Assembly: GCA_030278955.1 (NCBI GenBank)
Contig: JAOANR010000011.1
Span: 25,858,403 to 25,922,402, forward strand
Origin: Hygrophila difformis
Lineage: Eukaryota; Streptophyta; Magnoliopsida; Lamiales; Acanthaceae
DNA length: 64,000 bases
Direction: 5' to 3'
Positions within the stretch are counted from its first letter, which is position 1. The number at the start of each line of letters is the position of its first letter. The translations under genes and the position numbers were made by a program. Positions 47,901 to 58,313 of this stretch are shown in pieces. The notes beneath the pieces are model-generated. The model was not told the DNA's origin. It searched no databases and saw only the letters and a list, made by a program, of their open reading frames with translations.

Positions 47901-48413
47901 AAGGTTATGAATATAGCATGCATATAATGCGTAACCCTTACGCATTAAGCTACATAGCTTAAGGGCGTTAACTATCTTGGTAGACTTCTTAGGGGGCTGG
48001 GAGTAAAAGATGACTCTCCTTCCCCTACTCTTTGACAACGTGATCTTTTGTTTTTGGCAATCGATCACGGCTTTATATTGGGTTAGCCAATCCATCCCTA
48101 GTATGACGTCAAAATCCTTTAGATCGAATTCTACCAAGTTCGCAAAAAACTCTATGTTCTTTATAACTATCGGAATTCCGTTATATCGCTTAGAGCATGG
48201 TACTACCTCCCCCGATGGAAGTTGAATTCCTAAGTTAATCAGTTCGCACTTAGGTAGATCTAGTTCAGGTAAGACTTTAGATGATATTATCGAACAACTA
48301 GCTCCTGAGTCAAACAGAACTCTAAGGGGTGTACTTAAGACATGGAACGTTCCTCCCATTACGTCCCCCTGCACAGGCACATCTGCCTCATTGATGATAT
48401 TCAACCGCCCCAT
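44946..48413 (-). CDS. pol: Pol polyprotein of B: protease, RT, RNase H, integrase, chromodomain
   Basis: Uninterrupted 1155-codon frame. Protease: LFDSGAS (Asp35). RT: about residues 215-390, [11 protein letters not shown] and active site FIDD (368-371). RNase H: YSDASKEG (Asp517), HDLELAAV (Glu554), FTDHKSL (Asp579). Integrase: zinc site His732/His739/Cys769/Cys772; core Asp802, Asp863 and Glu899 (DGQTER), all three present. C-terminal chromodomain at about 1094-1145 ([17 protein letters not shown]), which in chromoviruses directs insertion to heterochromatin. Listed start is Met (MGRLN); the frame is open upstream for 7 codons to a UAG that ends gag, so pol is probably made as a Gag fusion in related copies. 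Intact catalytic residues and young LTRs suggest recent activity. Confidence 0.95.
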   Translation of the reverse strand: MGRLNIINEADVPVQGDVMGGTFHVLSTPLRVLFDSGASCSIISSKVLPELDLPKCELINLGIQLPSGEVVPCSKRYNGIPIVIKNIEFFANLVEFDLKDFDVILGMDWLTQYKAVIDCQKQKITLSKSRGRRVIFYSQPPKKSTKIVNALKLCSLMRKGYALYACYIHNLEAEEVKVDNIPVVREYPDIFPEDIHGMPPERDLEFTIDLIPGTEPVSKAPYRMAPLEMKELKEQLEELLEKGYIRPSTSPWGAPVLFVKKKDGGLRLCIEYRGLNQVTVKNKYLLPRIEDLFDQLKGASVFSKIDLRSGYHQLRIAEKDIPKTAFRTRYGHYEFTVLSFGLTNAPAMFMNLMNNVFRELLDQCVVVFIDDILVYSKSEEEHSEHLHKVLGILRVNQLYGKLSKCDFWLKEVAFLGHIVSANGVAVYPAKILAVTEWVPPKNPTEIRSFLGLAGYYRRFVKDFLKIARPLTQLLKKGVKYDWTSECDSAFQELKKRLTTAPVLALPSEDGDFEVYSDASKEGLGCVLMQDQRVIAYASRQLNPHEENYPTHDLELAAVVFALKIWRHYLYGRKCRMFTDHKSLKYIFTQKELNLRQRRWLELIKDYDLEIAYHEGKANVVADALSRKTQHVVNSLVVPAELYRDLAKLSLELVHSGEVSEVVNTMVVGSTILDEIRLAQPDDEKLEEIRKSIAEGKAMDFKIHKDGSIRFKGRWCIRRKCEDLKQKVMEEGHNTPYSVHPGGEKLNKDIKKNYWWPNMKREIAEFVARCLTCQKVKAVRQKPLGLMQPLEIPSWKWDSISMDFVSGLPRSPKGMNKIRMIVDRLTKAAIFIPMKDTWSMDQLARAYVDNVVRRHGVPHDIISDRDSRFVSHFWTKLQEALGTKIKMSTAFHPMTDGQTERTIQTLEDMLRACVLEFKRSWENHLPLIEFSYNNSYHASIGMAPFEALYGRKCRSPLSWEESERTMVIGPQLVEDMAQQVKIIQGKMRAAQDRQKSYADVRRQDLEFQIGDKVMLKVSPMKGVMRFGKRGKLSPWYIGPYEILERVGNLAYRPALPPQFARVHDVFHVSQLKKYVHDPTHILQPEEIELDDDLSYEEIPVRILDKNERVTRNKTVRMVKVLWSNHEAETATWELEADMKDRYPTLFQDNATTVMGT

Positions 48414-48434
48414 CGGACGTCCCGGATTGCCTTG

Positions 48435-49664
48435 CTAATCCTGGTTCGGGTCCTGATTCTGTTGCTGATTTGGATTCTGTGGAGGACGTTGATTTTGATT
48501 GAGATTCTGGTTTTGAGGGGGTCTATACCCCTGGTTGTTTCCATTCCGCCCATCTTGGTTGCGAGGCTGAGTTGGCCCCGTGCCTAAGTCCTCCCTCTTG
48601 GTGATGTTTTCCAGTCGAGTGCGGCACTCATTCGCCATGTGGCCGATGCAACCACACCTGTAGCAGGCGCCCTGTTGGGGGCACCCTTTGGCCAAATGAG
48701 GCCTGCCGCATCTCAGGCAAGGTGGTACCGGGTTACCCCGGAAAAGGGTTCTATCGTCATATCCTCTATTGTTGTTTTGAGGGGGTCTGTTCAGATCTCC
48801 CCGAAAGTTGTTCCCCACAGCATTGTTACCGGAACGGTTGTCTCTACTCCTCTTATCCTGTCCCTGAGATCCTCGACTGGGTTCTCCGCTCACTTTCCTT
48901 TTCAGTTGTTGCACCCTTGCAACAGCTACCGCACAATCATACACCGATTGCAGGTCTAAGTATTGGACGCCAGTGATCACTTCCCGTATGGTCAAGTTTA
49001 GCCCCATTTCAAATTTCTGTGCCTTCTCCGCATCTGTCGGCACGAGTCTTGGTGCGAAATGCACCAACTCCTTGAAACGGGTGTAGTATTCCTGGACTGT
49101 TTGCCCTCCTTGTTTCAGAGATAGGAACTCCTCGTACATGGCTGACTTTGTGCTCATGGGATAAAAGCGATCCCTGATCAGACCCATGAATTCTTCCCAA
49201 GAATAGGGTTCCTCGTCCTCGGCTAACTTATCTTGCATGGCACGCCACCAGTCATCCGCCTCCCCTCCGAGATAGTACGATGCCACAGGCACCTTCTCGC
49301 CAAGTGGGCACTTCACCGCGTTTAGTAGCTTGTCGAATGTTCGGATCCATTCTTCGAGTTTAGCCGGGTCCTCTTCTCTGGCGTAGTGCGGCGGGTGATA
49401 TGAGTTCACCATAGCTAAGTAGTTAATGCGGGCCTCGGGTGGAGGTACCGCAGCTGCCTGGCCTTGGTTCACAGGCACGTTCCCTATCGCAATGAGAACC
49501 TCTTCTAGAGTGCGTAGGCGCGCGGCCATGTTTTTTGGCATAGGGTTTGCCGGCTCCTCTTGAGCGTGTACCCCTTCGCCGGGTATAGGCATTTCTGGTT
49601 GCATAGGGGTTTCGTTGGTGTTTGGAGTAGTGGGCTGGGCGCGTGGTCTTCCTCTCGGTGCCAT
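48435..49664 (-). CDS. gag: Gag of B with two zinc knuckles
   Basis: 409-residue capsid/nucleocapsid protein that packages element RNA. Start MAPRGRPRAQ; the capsid region includes WWRAMQDKLA and SLKQGGQTVQEYYTRFKEL; two knuckles follow, CLRCGRPHLAKGC (316-328, CX2CX3HX4C) and CYRCGCIGHMANEC (334-347, CX2CX4HX4C). The C-terminus is an Asn/Gln-rich tail ending NQD before a UAG at 48435-48437. Gag and pol are in the same frame. No other defect is visible. Confidence 0.93.
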   Translation of the reverse strand: MAPRGRPRAQPTTPNTNETPMQPEMPIPGEGVHAQEEPANPMPKNMAARLRTLEEVLIAIGNVPVNQGQAAAVPPPEARINYLAMVNSYHPPHYAREEDPAKLEEWIRTFDKLLNAVKCPLGEKVPVASYYLGGEADDWWRAMQDKLAEDEEPYSWEEFMGLIRDRFYPMSTKSAMYEEFLSLKQGGQTVQEYYTRFKELVHFAPRLVPTDAEKAQKFEMGLNLTIREVITGVQYLDLQSVYDCAVAVARVQQLKRKVSGEPSRGSQGQDKRSRDNRSGNNAVGNNFRGDLNRPPQNNNRGYDDRTLFRGNPVPPCLRCGRPHLAKGCPQQGACYRCGCIGHMANECRTRLENITKREDLGTGPTQPRNQDGRNGNNQGYRPPQNQNLNQNQRPPQNPNQQQNQDPNQD

Positions 49665-50308
49665 GCTGTTGCAAGAACAAGAGAGTTTAGATTCTTTTTG
49701 TTGAAGTATTATATAATGCTTATAAAATAATTTAATAAATGACGATATTAACAGGTATCAGTCTACTGGAACCTATTAGTATAGGTTGTTGGAGTTTAGC
49801 GTATCGTTTGTTGCTATTTGGGGTTGGTTCTACTTGCTGCTTTGTTTTTGTTTTGTTTTGTTTTGTTTTTTTGTTTTTTTTTTCGTGAACAGTAACCTGT
49901 TCAGGGTTTTTTTTTCGTGAGACCCTAGGGTCCAGGGTGTTGGGGTTTAGGGTTGGAGATACCCTTGTTTGATGATTATCTCTATATAATACATATATAT
50001 TTACATACTTATGTTATTTATTAATACTTGTATTTTTGTTTAGTGTTATCTATAGGTCATTGATTATTATTACCTTGTTCATTTGTTTGATCGGGTTTTA
50101 ACAAGGTATTCGAAGAGAAATAATTTAATTAAACAGTAAGGAATACATTAAATATACTTGTATAAAATAAATGCTTGTAGATTTATTACTCAAGAGAAAA
50201 TTTTTCAGTCGATTACAAGCATTCGTAACAGGAATGAAATAGTAGTGCTGGTAATAGTTTGGGAAAAAGGGAACATAGATTGGAGTGCATCAGTATGGGG
50301 CTCCAAGT
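49665..50308 (-). other. Non-coding spacer between small ORF and gag of B
   Basis: AT-rich with long T/G tracts (49850-49920). The half nearest the small ORF matches element A (9308 to about 9660). Confidence 0.6.
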
Positions 50309-50707
50309 CTAGAGAGAATGGGTAGGTGCATCCTCGATGGGATCGTCTCCGTCGCTAGGTATGTCAATCGGTGCTGCAGCATTAGGGTGAGGTCCCGGGT
50401 TCTGAAGGACCTCTCCGTCAATCTCGTGTGCTAAGGTAGTCAACTCCCAGGCTACGTTCCCTATTTGTTCCTCCAAGTCATCACCCTTGTCTTGGAGTTG
50501 GGCCACTTGGGCTTGGAGCTGTGTGACTTGATTTTGGAGCTGGGTTATGTTATGATGATCGGTCTCCCTAAGATGCCCCAGATGGTCCACGTGGCCCTCT
50601 AGTTGTCCTACTCGAGTCTTGAAATAGTTGATATGTTGTTGGGACTCTAAGTACGCGTTAGTCAGTTTCATCATCAAGTTGAACATGTTCGTGTTGGGTT
50701 CGGCCAT
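50309..50707 (-). CDS. Leader ORF of B, 132-aa coiled-coil protein of unknown function
   Basis: Lies between primer site and gag. Starts MAEPNTNM and shares LMMKLTNAYLESQQHIN with the ORF of element A; the end DDPIEDAPTHSL matches DDPIKGAPTYSL. The middle (TQLQNQVTQLQAQVAQLQ) is a regular heptad repeat, a strong coiled-coil prediction, and is different in sequence from A although also helical. No known catalytic or nucleic-acid-binding motif is visible. An additional ORF here is not part of the standard gag-pol layout. It would be translated first from a full-length transcript, so gag expression would require reinitiation, splicing or an internal entry. Confidence 0.65.
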   Translation of the reverse strand: MAEPNTNMFNLMMKLTNAYLESQQHINYFKTRVGQLEGHVDHLGHLRETDHHNITQLQNQVTQLQAQVAQLQDKGDDLEEQIGNVAWELTTLAHEIDGEVLQNPGPHPNAAAPIDIPSDGDDPIEDAPTHSL

Positions 50708-51122
50708 CTAATGTCAACAAGGAGGTTAGAGTCAGGACATGTTTCGAATAAAAGTCAAGATATGCAGGAATTTGAATCTACATGAATATGCACATGCAAA
50801 CCCCCAAAAACTAATTTAATGTGTTTTTAATTTAAATTTAATCATGGTTTTAAGTAATTTAAAAAGTTGGGCCTCTACATTGGCCAAAAATAATAATTTG
50901 GACTTAAGAAGTAAAACATGGGTATTTGGGCCGAAATGGTTGGGCTTATAATAAGTAATTATTGGGTCAAAATAATTTAAACCCTTTGGGCTCAAATTTT
51001 GGGCTAAAATAATAATACTAGTAGTCTTAAAAACAATAATAATAATAATAAATTTAAAAATAATACTTAGTTCAAAATATTGGTTTAAAATAATAATAAT
51101 AATAGTAGCTTTAAAATATTCC

Positions 51123-51136
51123 GGGCTCTGATACCA
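51123..51136 (-). promoter_or_regulatory. Primer binding site of B (initiator tRNA-Met)
   Basis: TGGTATCAGAGCCC on the minus strand, 3 nt from the 5' LTR end. Confidence 0.9.
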
Positions 51137-51139
51137 ACT

Positions 51140-53594
51140 TGTAACACCCCGGATTTGATAACCCAGGCCGGGATGCCACCGCCACACCTCCCTAGCAAGA
51201 CACGGATTCTCCGAGCTTGCTAAAGAGATGCAAGGCTATAGGTATTGCAAAAAGGTTTAAAACAAGTCCGGAATTTATTTAAAAATAATAATAATAAGTA
51301 TCATCCACACATGTAGTAGTAATAATAATATATCGCGGCGGAAAATGTAAAGTGGGCCGACATGGCCAAAACTCGGGATTTACATGCCCGATATGCAAGT
51401 ATCATAAAAAGCGATAAAACAATGTTTAATAATTCCATCCCCCAATGCATATGCTATGCATTATCTCCGTACTCTGAAAGAAAGAGAAAAACAACAATTT
51501 TATCAGTATATAAAATACTGAGTAAGTCGATCCTAACATAGCAATAAAGGGGTTTAATTAGATAATTAAGATTTCACTCCTAAACATGCATTAACAAATT
51601 TAAAGGAAATAATATTTTAATTGTGTACTTGAACATGCATTTAATTCACAATAACAATTTAGTCATGATATGAAATTTAAAGACAAAAATTTAAATGCAT
51701 AATTTAAAGACATGCATAAATAAATAAATACTAAAAAAATATTAAATCTTTTATTTCCCCGCTACGTAACCATTTCTCAATATTTTGTATAGCCGGTGAT
51801 CCGGCGGCCGCAGCCGTATCTGCCATACCCAGTAACACTCTGGAGCCTTGGGAAATCCATACGGAAAATCCCGAGAGAGTAGGCCATGTATCTCCCGCCG
51901 ATTGGCGTAATATTTCATCTAAATTCTCTCGTCCATTATAGGCCCGAAGAGAAAGGCTAGAGGGGCACCCAGCAGAGCACTCACCCTCCACCAAAGTATC
52001 TCATGTATCGTTTCAATTTAATGTATCGGGTTCTTTCAAAAGTATAGATGTATCGTATTTCAAGTCTTTGATCGTTTGTTACGAAATTTCAAAATCTCTC
52101 GATTTAAAAGTCTCTTGGCGTCACAGTTTACGCCTTTTTAATTTAAAAATTCATTTCAAGTCGGAAAAATCTGAAATTTTCACAGTAAATCAAAAACATC
52201 CTAAAGAACAACTTTCGTGTTTTAACTTTTTCAAAATAAGTTGAGGAAACATGTCAAAAATCGATTTTATTACGCAAACAGAATTCTGTCCGGACTCAGG
52301 TTTGACACAGTTCAAATTTTCGACTTTTAAACATATCAAATGGACTCCAAAAATTCTGAAATTTTATATGCACATACTAGACATGATTATCTACAACTTT
52401 CATTTAGATTGCAAAGATCAAATCGGACTAGAAAATATAGAAACATGCTCATCAAGTTCGAATATGATCACTGTCAGTTTTTCGAAAAGTCCTAGTAACA
52501 CAGTTTATGTTCGGTGCGATTTGAAATAGCAAACGTTAACGAAAATGTCTGAAATTTTTACACGACCTAGATTTATGTGTTAGGATTAAAAAGTCTAGTT
52601 TTGAGTTTCTCGGATTGAATCCTCGAAATATGAGTTTTAGGCCGATTACAGAAACTGTGCGTATTGGGGTTTTTAATTTCGGTTTTTACGTTTCGTTATG
52701 TTACGACTACTTTGGACGCCCCTAAACCACCCGTATTGATATGGAAGGCTCAACTTACAGTGATTGTGTTCTTTAGTAGTCCTAGGGTCGCTCGGCTCGT
52801 CCAAAATCCTACGAACGGATCTACGAAACGCAAAGTTCCCGACTTTGGCCACGAACGTATTTGCAATCAACGATTCAAGAGTTAGATTGGGGATTTGAAA
52901 GGAAAAACGAGATTGAGAACCTAAGATACTACTTACCAATGATCTAAGGACTGTGATCCTTGATCTACACGTTCCTACGGCCGTCGGTGGTTGTCGGAAA
53001 GTCGCCGGAAGTCCGTCGGAAGTTCGTCGGGAGAGTGTTTTGGCTTGGGAGAGTTTGAGAGTGAATGGGGAGGGTTTTGGAGGCTGCAAAATGGGGTGGA
53101 GACAACCCTCCCACGACCTAATACTCCTTCCCCCGCTCAAAATCTTCTTTCCATAGTCGGGGGGTCGAATTATGGCAAGAAATCGCCGAAAACGTGTAAC
53201 TTGCCAAATTCTGGGGGCCACGCCGGGTTGGCGCGCCTTTTGGCCAAACCCCGCCCGGCCAGCGCGCGGTTCCCGCCTGGATTGCGGTCCGGGCGGGTCC
53301 GTGCGATCCGATCCGTCGGGTCTTTTTCTCATCTCTTTCGGACTTCTATCCTTCCACGTTTTCGCGCTCGATTTTCCGGGTCATTTTCGGATTATGCTTC
53401 TCATCATAAATTTATTCCGTCTCAATTCGATTTCATGCTTGAAATCTTAAGACCGTCGGTTTTGGTCCGTCGGGTTCTAAATCGTCGTCTTTTGACTCCC
53501 GTGCATTTCCGAGTTTACGGGTTCTCGGAAGCAAAACCTTCTTTCCTATTGGATTAATTCCTATTTTTATATCCCAAAATTTACGGGCATTACA
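51140..53594 (-). repeat. 5' LTR of B
   Basis: 2455 bp; minus-strand start TGTAATGCCCGTAAATTT, end GGGGTGTTACA. Contains a GC-rich CGCGCG segment (53215-53300), a CT-rich leader, and the hairpin with splice-like sites. Confidence 0.94.
51474..52936 (-). promoter_or_regulatory. Candidate LTR intron of B with branch-point hairpin
   Basis: Donor-like ATTG|GTAAGTAGT (intron starts 52936), acceptor-like CTTTCTTTCAG (ends 51474). Hairpin 51503-51521 is a perfect 7-bp stem with 5-nt loop; CTGAT branch A at 51503, 29 nt from the AG. Predicted intron 1463 nt, inside the LTR. Confidence 0.52.
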
Positions 53595-53647
53595 TTCTCA
53601 ATTTCTGGATCGTAATTTTTTTCACCACCACGACAGGTTCGAGGCAT
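53595..53647 (-). pseudogene. Start of element C gag
   Basis: First codons MPRTCRGGEKNYDPEIE, read on the minus strand from the ATG at 53647-53645, interrupted by element B and continued at 42188. Confidence 0.75.
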
Positions 53648-53733
53648 AAACCAATCAGTGGAAACAAAAACAACAGAGAAATATATAAATATTAAATTAA
53701 CCACAGTATCGAAAAATCCTCTTTTGGTGAATT

Positions 53734-53750
53734 CCCCGGCAACGGCGCCA
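53734..53750 (-). promoter_or_regulatory. Primer binding site of C (tRNA-Asp type)
   Basis: TGGCGCCGTTGCCGGGG on the minus strand, 4 nt after the LTR. This sequence is the usual primer site of Athila/Tat-like plant elements. Confidence 0.9.
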
Positions 53751-54397
53751 AAATTGCTAGCTCGTCGCACAGCTGCAGAATAAATGTTACTCCCACGTCA
53801 CAAAAACACAATATGCAATGTAGTAGTGAGTAGGGTCGTCTCCACAGGGAATGCTCAAAGATTTAAATTCAATCACTTGGTTAATTGTAAATTATATATA
53901 AATATAAGGGGGTAGAGGGGTTTTGATTATAACTAAACTATCAAAAAGAGAATAAAAATCAAACAAGAACAAAAACAAATGCAAGGTAGCAGGTGAGCTC
54001 TCAAGAATATCTAAAACTCTAGTTTAGGCATGAATTATGTGTAGGATATTGTAACACCCCGGTTTTTGGTCACCCAGGTCGGGATGTCACCGCCACACCT
54101 CCCTAGCAAGACACGGTTTCTCCGAGCTTGCTAAAGAGATGCAAGGCTATGGTTTTCAGAATTTAAAACATTCAAACAACCCATTCATATATAGTTTAAA
54201 AATAATACATCAAAGTTGCAGCGGAAAATAAATATTTACATATATGTATTGCAGCGGAATTTAAATATAGGGCCAACATGGCCTAATCACGGGTTAAACA
54301 GGCCCGTTCATGCAATTTCTAGTCTAGCGCAAGATTTAAAAATGAAGTGTTCCCCAACATTCCCATGAATGCATATGATGATGCATATTCTTCAGCT

Positions 54398-56188
54398 CTG
54401 AAGGAAAAAGAAAGTAATGGTTCTGGTCAGCACAACGTGCTGAGTAAGTTAGTACATACAGGATTATGGGGTTTCAAAGCCATTAGTTAAATTTAAAGAA
54501 AACATGTACACAATACCCCATAATTTAATTTATTTATCTAACAATAATTTAATTGCATAATTAAATAGACAGGGATTCCATAAAATCACAATATAGCTTC
54601 CACGGTAAATAATTGCATAACATAATTTAAAAGCATAATTTAAATAAGCAAAGGAAAGTATTCAAGTCTTTTAAATTTTCCCGTTAATCCCTAGCCGAGT
54701 ATCAAGATTTTATTTGTAGTCAAGTTTCTCTCGCCGTTTTGGCATAGTTTCTCATGTTCAACACCATCGTCCAATCAGGCACGATGTGCAAAGCTAGGAG
54801 GGCACCCTGCAGAGCACTCACCCCCTACGTAGATTACTCTCGTCCGTTTAGGCACGAAGCAAATAGCTAGAGGGGCACCCGATAGAGCACTCACCCCCTA
54901 CATAGGTCACTCTCGTCCGTTTAGGCACGAAGCAAAAAGCTAGAGGGGCACCCGATGGAGCACTCACCCTCTACGTAGAAAGCTCAAACTAGCTATAACG
55001 GGATTTCAAAAATGTTTGTTCATGTATTTTATCTCAAAGGAGTTTCCACTCATTTAAGCCTTAAAGGCCAATTTCTCAAATTTAGTAAGTTTCTCAAAAT
55101 ATACTATTTCAGGACGCTATCCGCTCCGATATCGTTTAAAATCCTTTCCAACAAGATTTTTTTCAAGATTTGACTCGGTCAACCACAGTTTACTTCAAAA
55201 TTCATTAAAAATCGAATTTAAGTCCAACAATTCTGAAATTTGACCGGTGACTCCAGAAGACAGAGATGAACAATTTTCATGTTTTAAGTTTTTTAATCCG
55301 AGATACAGAAGTAGGTGAAAAACGTCAATTTTTGTCATATCATTAATCTGTCCGAATTTCGTGTACAACAGTTCAAGATTTTCAAGATCTACCATAGCAA
55401 ATCAACTCCAAACTCAACGAAATTTTACAGAGACCTTCTTAAGACATTTGTCTACAACTTTCATGTTCGGCTAAAGATCTAAGTCGGCCTAGAACCCTAG
55501 TCAAAAACGTCGTCAAGATCTGACCAAAGTTCTGTCAAGAATTTCAAGATCCACATCCTAGAAGTTCGGTTTCGGGTGGATTTCATATATCAAATCATCA
55601 CGAAAAATTTTGAAAATTTATGGAGGTGTTCTTAACGTATAGATCTACAACTCTTATGTTTAGCACCAATCCTGAATCGGTCTGGATCTAAGTCAAAAAT
55701 CAACCTCAAGTTCGGACTAGGAATCTACCACCGTTTCAAGATCTAAACCGAAGGCAGGTCTGTTCGTGGACGTTTTCGGATATCAAAACACGATGAAAAA
55801 TTATGAAATTTTTACAGTAGATAGATCTATGTCTTAGGAACGTTCTTTGTGTTTTAAGTTTTCTCGTTTGAAGACTTTTAAAGGTTCGGAAAAATTCGTC
55901 AAAACTGTTGCACCGGTAGAAGACATACGTTGACAGATTTACGAAAGATTTGTTAAACTTTTAGGTTTGAATGTTTTAGTTACTCCCAAAACCATGTAAA
56001 TATTAACTTACAGAGTTGTGAACATCCGGGATCGTCTATTTCAAAGGCGTGGCTTCCTGTCCACCGTTTCTCCTCTCCGTTCGTCGGGTTCTACGATCTA
56101 GATCCAATTCGAGGTGTAGAAGAGAAAAGAAGAAGATTAGGATTCGTTTTCGAATCGTATATGGAACAAGGATTGGATCGAGACTTAC
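54398..56188 (-). promoter_or_regulatory. Candidate LTR intron of G with branch-point hairpin
   Basis: Donor-like TCTTG|GTAAGTC (intron starts 56188); acceptor-like TTTTTCCTTCAG (ends 54398). Hairpin 54427-54443, TCAGCACAACGTGCTGA, perfect 7-bp stem and 3-nt loop; CTGAC branch A at 54427, 29 nt from the AG. Predicted intron 1791 nt. Confidence 0.52.
54768..54986 (-). repeat. Three 73-bp tandem repeats in LTR G
   Basis: Units start at 54768, 54841 and 54914; each holds the AGAGCACTCACCC block that is single-copy in LTRs A, B and H. Second and third copies are nearly identical, the first more diverged. Confidence 0.85.
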
Positions 56189-58175
56189 CAAGACTCTGGA
56201 GATCTTAGAATTTTCGTCCAACAGTATTCGCCTTGGTTTCGTGCCTCCGACGACTCCGGATTTAGGGTTTCGAATGTATAGAGAGAGTTGTAGGTTTTGT
56301 AAAAGTGTTCGGGGCTTCCAAGGGGGTTTATTTATAGATAGCTAAGACCTAGGGCGTCCAAGATCTGATCCTAAGGGTCTTGAGTCGAAAGACGTTCAAA
56401 CGAAGTCGAAAAATCCACGTTCGGGCGAGAGATTCACGCAACAAACAAATCTGTGGGGTGGCGCGGCCGTGGCGCGCCCATTGCCCATCGACCGCGCGGC
56501 CACCGCGCCGCTGCCGCCTGGACTTCGGTCCGGGCGGGTCGTGCGATCCGTCGTGCTTTTCCTCCTCTCTTTCGGACTTCTATCCCTCTATGCTCCCGAA
56601 TTCTGAGTTCCGGGGTATCTCCGGGTTTCTACTTTCTCTATAAATTTTTACTCGGGTCTAATTGGATGTTGGACTCGAATTCTCGAGTTCATTGGTGTCG
56701 GGTTTCGGTGTACAATTTATTTACCTTTAATAATTCCCTTTTATTTAGTTAAATTCCCTTAATTCCTTTTTAAGTAAAAATCTCATTTCTCATTTCCTTA
56801 TCTTTATTTATTTATTTATTTGCTGGATTTATTTGTTATGGTATTTATTGTATTTATTGTCTATTTATTTAATTATTGTTTTATTTTATGTTGGAAAATT
56901 CTCGGGTATTACAGATATGGGAATTGATCATTGACAACATTTAACTTAATTGATTAATTGACTAAATTGGTTAAAGTTGGTCTACAAGCGTTTCAAACCA
57001 ATTTTTGCATACTTATTCGATGGCCTAGGTACGACCATAAACCATTCCCCTAATCAAGTGTGACTAATAGGTACGACCATAACATAAACATGACTTGACA
57101 GCATTAAGAACAAGAAAACCCAATTTGATTCAACACTAATCCGACGAGGCAGTGTCCAAAATCGATTTTAATCCCTCACTAGAGTATTCTTCATCTAGCT
57201 CGCTACTTGACTGAAAATCACACAATTACGGATGCATTTTACAATCTAGCAATAAATTACTCAATCAACACGCGACGCTAATGTCAATTAAGCAATCTAA
57301 ACACGACAAATGGAGGAATTAAAAATACCCAATTCAATTAAGCATAGAAAACAGTAAAAAATAATAAGTCTCGCAATCCCATATCCAAACACAAATTCAA
57401 AACCTAAACTAGATAAGAAATCTACTCACAATCCATACAAAACAAGCCAAATCCACAAGTTTCAACATAGCAATTGATTCCAGAAACTGACAAAAAAAAT
57501 CACCCTAACAAGGTTGAATCTTGGTGCCAGGATCCCTCTGGAAAGAAGCTCCAGAATCCGCCTGCTATGCTGCTCCAAATTCGCCCAGACGCTGACTGCT
57601 ACTGATGTCTTCTTCTTCCTCAATTCAAGATGAAAAGAGAAGAAAGAAAAACTCCTTCGAATGCTTTGCTGCCCTGGACGGTTTCTGGTGTGGGAATGTG
57701 AATTCTGAAATATGATATCTGCCCCCCTCTTGTACGTCCCAAACTGCTGCTATTCTTCTCTTCAATTGCCCTATGATTCGGCCCATGGTAGAACCCATGA
57801 TCTATTCTTAGACTCAATCTTTCTTCAAGATTTCTTTCCACCATCCTTCCACTTCCCAAATCTGAGATGCACTCTCTTTGATTTAATACCCCGAATTTCA
57901 GAAACTTCAATTCAGCCCCAAGGCCCTTCTTGCAATTTTTAAAGAGTTGCAGGTGGGTCCTTGTGCTCAAAACTCCAAGACAAACATTAGGCGTGGTCAA
58001 GCCTAAGGAGGTCCTCTACTGTTGCCATCCATTCCAAAAATTTTCCAAGATTATGCATCTTTCATCAATTCTACAAAAATATCAAAAAGTCACCATTATA
58101 AGCATATTTACTCAATTAGCACCCAAAATTTGCATCAAAATAATAGCAAAATATTGACAAAATAAGTCAATATCA

Positions 58176-58270
58176 CCTGATCAGTAACAAGATGCACAAA
58201 ATGAATTCCCTGATTCTTAAGCCGAATCTCTTCATGAACTAGTATGTGGTGAATGAAGCTTTTACGCAAA
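58176..58270 (-). pseudogene. Copia D gag fragment on the far side of element C
   Basis: Short piece reading HHILVHEEIRLKNQGIHFVH, matching the copia E peptide LMLVQDKIHLKNEGNHSVH. It continues across element C into 28691-27637. Upstream similarity ends at about 58270. Confidence 0.75.
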
Positions 58271-58313
58271 ATACTACAACGACTCTTGAATCCTTTCAAA
58301 TTATGATTCTTAA

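Larger units (their letters stand above)
42189..53594 (-). mobile_element. Complete chromovirus B (Tekay/Del-like Ty3/gypsy)
   Basis: 11,406 bp with 5-bp duplication TTCTC (42184-42188 / 53595-53599), inserted near the start of gag of element C. LTRs 42189-44660 and 51140-53594 are almost identical by eye (a few substitutions and one rearranged patch), a sign of recent insertion. Internal order: tRNA-Met primer site, extra small ORF, gag, in-frame UAG, pol with chromodomain, polypurine tract. This is the most likely autonomous element in the window. Confidence 0.95.
54050..56913 (-). mobile_element. Solo LTR G (chromovirus-like)
   Basis: 2864 bp, plus-strand view TGTAACACCCCGG...GGGTATTACA, flanked by GATAT (54045-54049 / 56914-56918). 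Related to H in length and blocks. Contains a three-copy tandem repeat and the hairpin/splice-like signals. Confidence 0.93.
28692..58175 (-). mobile_element. Athila/Tat-like Ty3/gypsy element C, host of five later insertions
   Basis: Outer ends are TG...CA LTRs (28692-30260 and 53755-58175) with 5-bp duplication CCTGA (28687-28691 / 58176-58180) in copia D. On the minus strand the order is LTR, tRNA-Asp-type primer site, gag, protease, RT, RNase H, integrase, long 3' region, polypurine tract, LTR. Later insertions: G, B, H, one MITE in RT, one Tourist MITE. The LTRs differ at roughly one site in ten by eye, so it is older than B. Confidence 0.92.
53755..58175 (-). repeat. 5' LTR of C, interrupted by solo LTR G
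   Basis: About 1552 bp without G and its duplicated target. Start TGATATTGACTTATTTTG at 58175, end GACGAGCTAGCA at 53755. Removing G rejoins GTGTAGGATAT and GGGA, as in the other LTR. Confidence 0.92.

Noticed and set aside
54768..54986. Tandem repeats as a CRISPR-like array
   Set aside because: The 73-bp units are contiguous without unique spacers, diverge gradually and sit inside a plant LTR.
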